A DNA stretch of 21,461 nucleotides. Origin: an uncultured Eubacteriales bacterium. Lineage in GTDB: Bacteria; Bacillota; Clostridia; Oscillospirales; CAG-272. How positions within the stretch are numbered: the stretch's first letter is position 1; the number at the start of each line of letters is the position of its first letter. A program made the translations under genes and the position numbers. Where the stretch lies: positions 1 through 21,461 of the forward strand of contig CAJUIQ010000029.1 in NCBI GenBank assembly GCA_910586545.1. The letters run 5' to 3'. Shown in pieces: positions 14,452 to 21,461 of this stretch. Below the pieces are notes generated by a model. The model made no database searches. It was given only the letters and a program-made list of their open reading frames with translations, and was not told where the DNA came from.

Positions 14452-17400
14452 ATGAAAATGAAATACAGAATTGTGAGTTTGCTGCTTTGCGTTCTCCTGT
14501 TATTTGTCTCTTTTTCGGGACTGGTTCTTGCGAAAGACATGCAGGCGGGCACATGTACGCATACGCATACGGAAGAATGCTATACAAGGGTGACAGCATG
14601 CCTGTATGCGGCTGACAGTACTACTGATGCGGAGCATGAGACAGACGCAGATACGCGGCAGGAGCATGTTTGCAGTGAAGAAAGCGGCTGCGTAACGCGT
14701 GTTTTGTTTTGCTCCCATGTGCACGATGCAGAGTGTGGATATTTTGAAACGCCGGGGCTGCAATCCGTTCTTTCATGGGAATGGATAGATGAAGAGGGAT
14801 ATCTTGTACAGGACGAGGAAACAGGCGCATGGGCGCTGGGGCTTCCCGGCGTCAGCCGGGAAAATCCGGTAACAAAAGAGGTACTGTGTGAACTGCTGCC
14901 TGCACAAGTCAATGCGGTACTTTTCGATGAAAGCGCCGCGGTGCTGTCGCTGGAATGGGACTACACGCCGCTTCCCAATGATGGTGCCTACGAGGGGAAC
15001 TATACGCTTACCGCATCCTTGGGAGAGGATTATATTTTAGATGCGGATGCGGCGGAGCTGTCGGTGCTGCTGACCCTTGGTGGCGGCGAGACGATGGCGA
15101 TACCAGACGCGACGCTGAAGCAGCATATTGTAACAGACAGCGTTGTGCAGCCTTCCAACGTAAAAATCAATCTGTTCGACTATGGTGTAAATGTGATTGC
15201 TCCAACGACAGGAGACCTGCTGACTAAGGAAGGCACTGCACATATGCGCGCCAACGGGAGAAGCGCTAGCTTTTCCGGAATTAACGAGTGGAATCGCGGC
15301 ATCAATAAAGATCATCTTTTGATTTTTGGCGACGGTTTGGTCCACGGGGGATTCTGGAACAAGGGGGCAGGCGAGAGCAACGATTACGGAAAAGTATATG
15401 CCGGAATGGAAGGCATTGTAAAAAATGTTTTGGAACACGGCTATCCGTCGATTAATACAGCCGCCGCAAGAAATATGCTGGTGGGTGATCAGAGCGTTCG
15501 CGACTGGACGCAAATCACAGACTGGAAGCTGTCGGGAGATCATATTGATCAGACAACAGGCGGGGTCTGGACATATGACGGTCTGAACCCGCAAAACCTG
15601 AGCAATGCGCTGATAAATAGTTGGGAGGCAGCGACAGGACAGACCATTGAAACAGGAACAGAATCCTTAGATTATCTGTTTAATCCGGATAAAGCACACC
15701 CCTCCAAACGCAGCTATCAGGATATTAAGGGCTTGTTCCAGTTAGACGACAAAGGCTATTATTATTACAACATGCGAAGCAACTTTGCTGAGTTTGACCA
15801 GGACGAGAGCAAATTTATTTTATATGACGCGCCGGCAACAAGACGTTCGGATGGCAAAGGGCCGGACGGCAAAGGAACAGTTGGCAATTTCTTCCCATTT
15901 AACACAGGTTCGCAGGTGTTTTCCAATACAGATGCGGTGGGAAATCTAACCAGTGATGTTCCGTGTTTCGGTAACGCAAACGGCGGCCAATATATCAACC
16001 ACCATTTCGGTATGACAATGGAAGTTGACTTCCGTCAGCCTGTCAGCGGGAAAATTAATGCCGGCGGAAATCATACCACAGATGACATGGTATTTGAGTT
16101 TTCTGGGGACGATGACGTATGGATTTACATCGATGATGTACTGGTGCTGGATTTGGGCGGTATACATAGTGAGATTTACGGCACCATCAATTTTGCTACC
16201 GGAGAGGTTTGTATCGGCAGAGCCTACGGTGATATAGTTGGCGTGCCAGAGGATCCCGCAGATCCGAAGCAGCTGGTAACAAAGACAACACTGAAAGCGT
16301 TGTTTGAAGCGGCGGGCGGTGATATCGCGTCCTCTACCGAATGGATTGGAAACACATTTGCCAGCAACACAGACCATACACTGAAATTGTTCTATCTGGA
16401 GCGCGGAAACTATGACTCCAGCCTTTCTATGCGGTTCAACTTGGTACCTCGTTTGTTCCAGCAGATTAAAAAGGTAAATCAGGACGGGGATCCGCTTGCA
16501 AACGTGGAGTTTGAGTTATATGACGCGGTGGAAAACGCAGACGGTGGATATACGCAAACGGGCTCCGCGTTGACTACGCTTAAGACAGACGCGCAGGGAC
16601 TTGCGCAGTTTGTAGAACCAAATTCTGTAACGAAAGATAACACGGAAGGCGATCCGTTTAACTTCGCCGACCGGTATATAAGCGGACACCAATATTACAT
16701 ATTAAAAGAAACGGTCACACCGTTTGGCTATCGATCATTGCCGGTGGACATTGTGCTGAAATACGAACCGGATACCGCCATGATTATTGTGGAAAATCCG
16801 TGGATTACAGGCGCGTATGCCAGTTTTACGTCCACTGTTACCGGAAGCCGTGGCATTACATACGGAGTTTTTGATGAAGTAACAGGAGATATAAAGCCGT
16901 CGGAAGAAATTTTGAATTCTAATGTGCAATCAAGCGGCCTTATTGTAGCGATTCCTATGCTGCTGGAGAAAAGCACCGGTAAATGGAAAGCGCTTTACGG
17001 AAGCAATGTGAACGGTTTTAACGCAATCAAGCCGGAGACGCGTACGGAAGAAGCATGGCGCGAAGCGATTTTAACCGCAGTGCTGCACCAGTGCTCAGAT
17101 ACCCGTGGCAATATGCCGGGCTGGTATCTGGAATGGAATAATGATACAAAGCAGTTGGAGGGTACGCTTTCCGATTTGCCGGGTAGAGCGGATCGATATG
17201 TACTAAATAACACCAATGGCGATATGAAGATGGTGTATGCTATCATTGACTATACTGCGCTTAACAAGCTTGGCGTGACAGGCCCAAATCAGTCCAGCAC
17301 TGAAAAATATCAGGCGATAGGCGCATATGTCAATAATTTGATTGCAGGCGGTATGACGCGTGACGCGGCGGTAAAGGCTGCACGGGATTTGATCCTGAAC

Positions 17401-19230
17401 GGCAATGGCGAGGACAGGGGTTTGCACACATTAAATACGGATCAGTTTAACAGAAACTTTCGCGCTTTGGTTTACATTCCCAACGAGCAGCGTGAACTGC
17501 GTGTATGGAAAGTGGATCAAAATGGAAACCGGCGCAACGGCGCAGAGTTTGCCCTTTATAAAGACGCGGCGCTTACAGACGAGGTTGTCCGGGGCGTTAC
17601 TGGAAGAGTAGGGGATCAGGATGGCGTGTTAGTCTTTACGCCTTCCCCCCAGGTAACAGAAACCGGGGAGACTGCCGCAGGATACGCGAAGGTGCTCTGG
17701 GCGCGCAGCCAGCATGATACGTACTATTTAAAGGAAACGAAAGCGCCGGAGGGCTGCGACCTGAACGACACGGTCATTCCTGTGCATGTGGGCATCTATT
17801 CTATTTATGCGGACGCGGGCATACCGGAGGACGGTGTCACCGTTATGGCCGGAGTTGGTAAGTTGGCACAGACAATGAAAAAATACGCTGCCGACGAAGA
17901 AGTGAATATCACGCTTCGCGATATCACTGCGAATGCCCAGATTCAGCCCAGCGGGAATTTTGAAACGGATGGCTGGCAGCCTATGCTGCTGGACGGAACC
18001 ACTGTGCAGCGCAGCATGAATCTCCACTATGGAAAGAATGCTATAGTGGACTATGGGCTGCATGATGAAGATGGCGGTACAACATATTATCCGTATTTTG
18101 TTACCGACACCGGCTTTATTACTGCCAGAGTACGGCAAAACTGGAGCGGACTGGACAGTGAGAATAATAAGTATGGGGATGAAAGCGTCAACCATCAGGC
18201 GAACAAAGAAAATTTAGGTGATGCTGATATTACCAGCCTATTTAGTTTGCTAAATGTTGTAGTGGTAACCGATAAAACGACAGAGGATACCAAAACCGGC
18301 GAACTGACTGTGAGCAAAACCATTACCGGGGACATTGAAAGCAATGATGCGTATACCAAAAACTTTTCATTTAACCTGAAGCTGACAGATGCCGAGGGAA
18401 ACGAAATAGATCCTTCCAAAGAATTCTATTTTTATGGAACGAATAAATCGGGATACATCAGCAGCGGTGGAACGATCCTGCTGCATCATGATGAGAGTAT
18501 CACCATTTTAGGCTTGCCCGAGGGCACACATTATACTGTCACAGAGATATTGAACCCGGAGGATGGGTATACCTCTATTGGCGGTGTAATCCGTGAAGGA
18601 ACCATTACGCTTACGGAAGATGGTCAGGTGCTGGCTGCGGCTAAATATATCAATGTCCGTGGGAAACTTATTCCCTTTACCTTCACAAAGGTGGATGCGG
18701 AGAATATTGACAAACCGCTTTTAGGTGCAAAATTTATGCTGTATTGGTGGAACGGTGTGGGAGACCCCGACACTGCGTTGATTCCCCTGGCTGGCACATC
18801 AGCAAATAGCGGATGGACGTTTGTTTCAACAGTAACAAGCGATGCGGACGGATTGGTTGATTTCGGTTCGCTTGCCGCGGGAACCTATCGACTAATTGAA
18901 ACGGTGGCGCCGGGCGGCTATATTTTGCCAAAAGCACAATGGCAAATTTCGGTAGTTGTAGAAAATGGCGCGCTGAAGCTGGACCGTGTAAGCACGGTAG
19001 GCGTTCCGGAGGATAAACCGCCGGCATTTGCGGTAGAGAAAATAGAAACCGAGGCGGGAACGATTTATACGTATAAGCTGCCAAATATGCCGGAAATGCG
19101 GCTTCCATTTACTGGTGGAAGACAAATGTATCCATTTATGGCCATAGGCGCGGGCCTGCTCTGCACGGCGGCAGCCGTTGCTGTAGGGTATTCCGTTCGT
19201 GGCGGACGAAAGGCGAAAAAGAGAACCTGA
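14452..19230 (+). CDS. Giant SpaA-type pilin / adhesin with fibro-slime (PA14-like) domain, LPFTG-anchored
   Basis: 1592 residues. Signal peptide about 1-27 (ends GLVLA). The mature N-terminus is Cys/His-rich with two CxHxHxxxC motifs (35-43 and 87-95). A fibro-slime domain lies at about 435-665 (FSGDDDVWIYIDDVLVLDLG), a carbohydrate- or ligand-binding fold common in clostridial adhesins. SpaA/Cna_B-like pilin domains follow at about 670-785 (YYILKETVTPFGYRS), 1012-1115 (YYLKETKAPEGC) and 1409-1505 (YRLIETVAPGGYILP), with E-box glutamates expected to form isopeptide bonds. A further beta-rich domain is at about 1283-1400. Residues 785-1010 and 1120-1275 match nothing I recognise. LPFTG at 1551-1555, hydrophobic segment, basic tail. 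As first gene before backbone pilin and sortase it is the likely tip adhesin. RBS AAAGGAG lies upstream. Confidence 0.9.
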   Translation: MKMKYRIVSLLLCVLLLFVSFSGLVLAKDMQAGTCTHTHTEECYTRVTACLYAADSTTDAEHETDADTRQEHVCSEESGCVTRVLFCSHVHDAECGYFETPGLQSVLSWEWIDEEGYLVQDEETGAWALGLPGVSRENPVTKEVLCELLPAQVNAVLFDESAAVLSLEWDYTPLPNDGAYEGNYTLTASLGEDYILDADAAELSVLLTLGGGETMAIPDATLKQHIVTDSVVQPSNVKINLFDYGVNVIAPTTGDLLTKEGTAHMRANGRSASFSGINEWNRGINKDHLLIFGDGLVHGGFWNKGAGESNDYGKVYAGMEGIVKNVLEHGYPSINTAAARNMLVGDQSVRDWTQITDWKLSGDHIDQTTGGVWTYDGLNPQNLSNALINSWEAATGQTIETGTESLDYLFNPDKAHPSKRSYQDIKGLFQLDDKGYYYYNMRSNFAEFDQDESKFILYDAPATRRSDGKGPDGKGTVGNFFPFNTGSQVFSNTDAVGNLTSDVPCFGNANGGQYINHHFGMTMEVDFRQPVSGKINAGGNHTTDDMVFEFSGDDDVWIYIDDVLVLDLGGIHSEIYGTINFATGEVCIGRAYGDIVGVPEDPADPKQLVTKTTLKALFEAAGGDIASSTEWIGNTFASNTDHTLKLFYLERGNYDSSLSMRFNLVPRLFQQIKKVNQDGDPLANVEFELYDAVENADGGYTQTGSALTTLKTDAQGLAQFVEPNSVTKDNTEGDPFNFADRYISGHQYYILKETVTPFGYRSLPVDIVLKYEPDTAMIIVENPWITGAYASFTSTVTGSRGITYGVFDEVTGDIKPSEEILNSNVQSSGLIVAIPMLLEKSTGKWKALYGSNVNGFNAIKPETRTEEAWREAILTAVLHQCSDTRGNMPGWYLEWNNDTKQLEGTLSDLPGRADRYVLNNTNGDMKMVYAIIDYTALNKLGVTGPNQSSTEKYQAIGAYVNNLIAGGMTRDAAVKAARDLILNGNGEDRGLHTLNTDQFNRNFRALVYIPNEQRELRVWKVDQNGNRRNGAEFALYKDAALTDEVVRGVTGRVGDQDGVLVFTPSPQVTETGETAAGYAKVLWARSQHDTYYLKETKAPEGCDLNDTVIPVHVGIYSIYADAGIPEDGVTVMAGVGKLAQTMKKYAADEEVNITLRDITANAQIQPSGNFETDGWQPMLLDGTTVQRSMNLHYGKNAIVDYGLHDEDGGTTYYPYFVTDTGFITARVRQNWSGLDSENNKYGDESVNHQANKENLGDADITSLFSLLNVVVVTDKTTEDTKTGELTVSKTITGDIESNDAYTKNFSFNLKLTDAEGNEIDPSKEFYFYGTNKSGYISSGGTILLHHDESITILGLPEGTHYTVTEILNPEDGYTSIGGVIREGTITLTEDGQVLAAAKYINVRGKLIPFTFTKVDAENIDKPLLGAKFMLYWWNGVGDPDTALIPLAGTSANSGWTFVSTVTSDADGLVDFGSLAAGTYRLIETVAPGGYILPKAQWQISVVVENGALKLDRVSTVGVPEDKPPAFAVEKIETEAGTIYTYKLPNMPEMRLPFTGGRQMYPFMAIGAGLLCTAAAVAVGYSVRGGRKAKKRT

Positions 19231-19281
19231 GAGTAGCGAATTTATAGTGTAACAGAAAATAATATATGAAAGAGGATTGAA

Positions 19282-21021
19282 ATGAAAAAGCGACTTTTAA
19301 AAGCGGGCGCGCTGGTTTTATGTATCATAATGTGTTTGTGTAGCACAATGTCCGTGTTTGCCGAGTGGGTACAGCTATTTCCGACAGATTCTAAAAAAGG
19401 AATAGTGGAAGTTCAGATTGATACGTCTAAAGGCGAGGTTCCCACGGGTATGCGAGCGATTGCCTTTCGTATCATTAAGGTAAGCGTAGACGATGTAAAT
19501 GAAGGCACAGGCAAAGACCCGTTTTACCAACCGGCTGATCCCGTTTATACATGGGCGCCCGGTGTTGCAAGATGGGTAGAGCGTGTATACCCGGCTTATA
19601 TTGATACCAAGCACTATGACGCGGTAACGGAAGCATACAGTGAATTGGAATCAGACAGCGAAACCCTCATATCGTTTATTGACGCTTTGGCGGCGGCGAT
19701 AAAAAAAGGCGATCAGGGCATTGCTTTTAAGAAAGATGCCGATGGTGCGTTTCAGGAGAGTACAGATCCTCTTGTAGTTTCCGCCGATATCGGAGCCGCG
19801 TCCGGCGCAGCGACTATCCAGGGGCTTTCTAAAGGAAGTTATATCGTTCTAATTGAAAACGGCAATAAAATTTACAAGCCTGCAGTTGCAAATCTGACGC
19901 CTGTTTGGAGAGATGCGCAGGCGGATGGTACCGCAGCCGGGTGGTATGTGGATTCTCCGATACAGCTGCGTATCAAGGATACGGAAGTGGGAATCGTTAA
20001 AACAGTCAGCGACAAGGAAGACGGCACATTCGGCTCTGCGGTTACGTCTGGTCTTGGAGACAACGTTTATTTTAATATTTTGGCGGATGTTCCTACATAT
20101 TTGGCAAATGCCGTATCAAAAACTTTTGTAATCAGAGATGAGCTTTCCACCGGACTTACATTTGATAAGAGCAAAGAACCTACAGTATATGGAGTTTCGG
20201 GCGATAGCGAAACCAAGTTAACAAGAGACAAGGACTATACATTTGCGACGTCGACTGGAAGTGATACTTTATCCGGTAAATTCACTGTGACTTTTGGAGA
20301 TTACGATAAGGTATCTAAATATGAAAAGATACGGATAAAATATAACACGCTTGTGGACGAAAAGGCGGTAACCGGTTCTGCCGGAAACCCCAACACTGCT
20401 TATATGGATTATGCAAACAATCCCTACAGCGAAAACAGCGTCAAAACGGTACATTCTGAGGCGATTGTATATACATATGGTCTTAATTTGACAAAAACAA
20501 ATAAGACGGGCGGACTTTTGGCCGGAGCAGTATTTACTCTGGAACGGCAGGTTGGCGAAGACTGGGAGAAAATTCATTTTTCTCAGGACAGCACCGGGGT
20601 ATATCACCGCGTTACCAGCGGAGGCACAGAACGGATTGCAACCGGCGACGGAGAAAGCCTTGGTAAACTGAAGCTGCGCGGCCTGGATACAGGTTCGTAT
20701 CGCTTAAAAGAGATTCAGGCGCCAGAGGGCGGTTATGTGGTTCTGAAGCATTATGTAACATTTGCAATTACAGATGAAAAGCTTGCGGACGGAGAGAATG
20801 GAATCGACGGTATTCCGGAGAATGATAAGGGAGAAAATCTGGCGAGTGCAGATGCCGCAAACGGGTATATTGGTCTTACGGTTGAAAACTCCAAAGGATT
20901 TGACCTGCCGCTGACCGGCGGCATAGGAACGGTTTTGTTTACGGCCGGCGGCATTGCTCTTGTTGTAGGCGCGATTGTACTTTTGCTAATTGCAAACAGA
21001 AAAAAATCTCGCCGCAGCTAA
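19282..21021 (+). CDS. Major (backbone) pilin, SpaH/EbpB-like, with D2-type isopeptide domain, LPLTG-anchored
   Basis: 579 residues. Signal peptide about 1-27 (ends MSVFA). The N-terminal domain runs to about 225; a fimbrial isopeptide D2-type domain at about 235-395 contains IRDELSTGLTF; a C-terminal SpaA/Cna_B domain (about 405-535) has the E-box YRLKEIQAPEGGY with Glu477. LPLTG at 542-546, hydrophobic helix, RKKSRRS tail. Backbone pilins are polymerised by class C sortase through a lysine, usually in a YPK motif at the end of the first domain. Here the corresponding place reads GWYVDSPIQLRIKD (220-233), so the usual motif is absent and Lys232 is only a candidate. It lies 51 nt after the adhesin gene with AGAGGA as RBS. 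Confidence 0.92.
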   Translation: MKKRLLKAGALVLCIIMCLCSTMSVFAEWVQLFPTDSKKGIVEVQIDTSKGEVPTGMRAIAFRIIKVSVDDVNEGTGKDPFYQPADPVYTWAPGVARWVERVYPAYIDTKHYDAVTEAYSELESDSETLISFIDALAAAIKKGDQGIAFKKDADGAFQESTDPLVVSADIGAASGAATIQGLSKGSYIVLIENGNKIYKPAVANLTPVWRDAQADGTAAGWYVDSPIQLRIKDTEVGIVKTVSDKEDGTFGSAVTSGLGDNVYFNILADVPTYLANAVSKTFVIRDELSTGLTFDKSKEPTVYGVSGDSETKLTRDKDYTFATSTGSDTLSGKFTVTFGDYDKVSKYEKIRIKYNTLVDEKAVTGSAGNPNTAYMDYANNPYSENSVKTVHSEAIVYTYGLNLTKTNKTGGLLAGAVFTLERQVGEDWEKIHFSQDSTGVYHRVTSGGTERIATGDGESLGKLKLRGLDTGSYRLKEIQAPEGGYVVLKHYVTFAITDEKLADGENGIDGIPENDKGENLASADAANGYIGLTVENSKGFDLPLTGGIGTVLFTAGGIALVVGAIVLLLIANRKKSRRS

Positions 21022-21052
21022 GTTTATAATTTATACATTAGAACAGAAGATC

Positions 21053-21080
21053 GGGCGCAGGCAGTTTGTTGCCTGCGCCC
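21053..21080 (+). terminator. Perfect hairpin between backbone pilin and sortase genes
   Basis: GGGCGCAGGCA (21053-21063) pairs perfectly with TGCCTGCGCCC (21070-21080) around GTTTGT. The sequence after it is AAATTTT rather than an immediate T-tract, so it is a leaky terminator or an mRNA 3'-end stabiliser. Either would give much more pilin than sortase, the usual need in pilus operons. Confidence 0.7.
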
Positions 21081-21101
21081 AAATTTTAAGGGGATTGTCG
21101 T

Positions 21102-21461
21102 TTGAAAAAAGGAACGGTATATTGTATTATTATCATTTTGCTTTTTACAGGAGCGGCACTATTTTTGTATCCTGTTTTTTCAAGCTATCTTGCAGAATTA
21201 CATCAGGCAAATGTGGTTACGGAATATGATACAGCGGTACGACAAACGCAGGACGAAAAGCTTTTGGAAGAATGGAAAAAGGCGAAAGAATACAACGAAT
21301 CGCTTGTGGGTGAACCGGTACACGACCCTTTTCTTGAGGGAAGCGGAAAGGCGCTGCCGCAGAACTATCTGGAGGTGCTCCAGTTTTTTGATACAATGGG
21401 AACGCTTGAAATTCCCAAAATATCCGTAAATTTGCCTATATATCATGGAACGGATCCGGAA
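21102..21461 (+). CDS. Class C (pilin-polymerising) sortase, 3' end cut by window edge
   Basis: 120 codons are visible. TTG 21102 is taken as start because no ATG lies in frame between the upstream stop (21087-21089) and the conserved N-terminus, and AAGGGG lies about 9 nt before it. An N-terminal membrane helix (about 5-25) is followed by YPVFSSYLAELHQANVVTEY, the standard opening of class C sortases. The lid motif DPF is at 75-77 (VHDPFLEG) and the core begins with IPKISVNLPIYHGT (104-117). The catalytic Cys and Arg lie beyond the edge. It should link the two LPxTG pilins upstream. A TTG start and a preceding hairpin both point to low expression relative to the pilins. Confidence 0.9.
   Translation, partial: MKKGTVYCIIIILLFTGAALFLYPVFSSYLAELHQANVVTEYDTAVRQTQDEKLLEEWKKAKEYNESLVGEPVHDPFLEGSGKALPQNYLEVLQFFDTMGTLEIPKISVNLPIYHGTDPE

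Noticed and set aside
15037..15594. 185-codon minus-strand frame inside the adhesin gene
   Set aside because: A shadow of the adhesin coding strand, with no start context or recognisable motif.

Overview
The window reads as chromosomal DNA of a Gram-positive Firmicute, most likely a Clostridia / Oscillospiraceae-type gut anaerobe (inference). Supporting signs are LPXTG-type anchored pilins with a class C sortase, a dockerin-bearing secreted subtilase, an EFR1-type flavodoxin-ferredoxin, an ECF-type BioY, strong GGAGG ribosome binding sites and consensus sigma-A promoters. No phage, IS element or CRISPR array is visible.

Left part (1-3850, mostly minus strand). An HSL-family esterase runs off the left edge. 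Its C-terminus continues into what looks like the start of an acyltransferase domain, and its 5' UTR carries a 13-bp-arm palindrome. Next come an Rrf2 regulator and an EFR1-type ferredoxin, probably one operon, with a perfect TTGACA-N17-TATAAT promoter overlapped by a palindromic operator. Then a tRNA-Ser(CGA) and the biotin transporter subunit BioY, whose promoter overlaps a BirA-like operator.

Middle housekeeping operon (3961-6947, plus). An RsuA-type pseudouridine synthase and Tex, transcribed divergently from bioY and closed by a strong terminator.

Protease operon (7069-13843, plus). A 1474-residue secreted S8 subtilase with ricin-type lectin repeats and a C-terminal dockerin is followed by two tandem paralogous wall-anchored proteins. 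Both paralogues carry a domain that visibly resembles the propeptide of the subtilase. The second paralogue arose by tandem duplication: a remnant of the subtilase 3' end still lies in front of it. A protease plus surface-tethered propeptide-like proteins is a plausible undescribed control or scaffolding system.

Pilus operon (13912-21461, plus). A very large adhesin/tip pilin (LPFTG), a backbone pilin (LPLTG) and a class C sortase cut by the right edge. Upstream lies the most striking element of the window: a consensus promoter, a long apparently structured leader, a short leader ORF that begins immediately before nine GACA repeats, and a strong intrinsic terminator between leader ORF and pilin. 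At 9 repeats the leader ORF stops 64 nt before the terminator (predicted OFF). At 8 or 11 repeats it would run through the hairpin and stop in an ATGA overlap with the pilin start. At 7 or 10 repeats it would stop at the base of the hairpin. This is the logic of phase-variable attenuation, as known for the Streptococcus gallolyticus Pil1 pilus, here with a tetranucleotide repeat.
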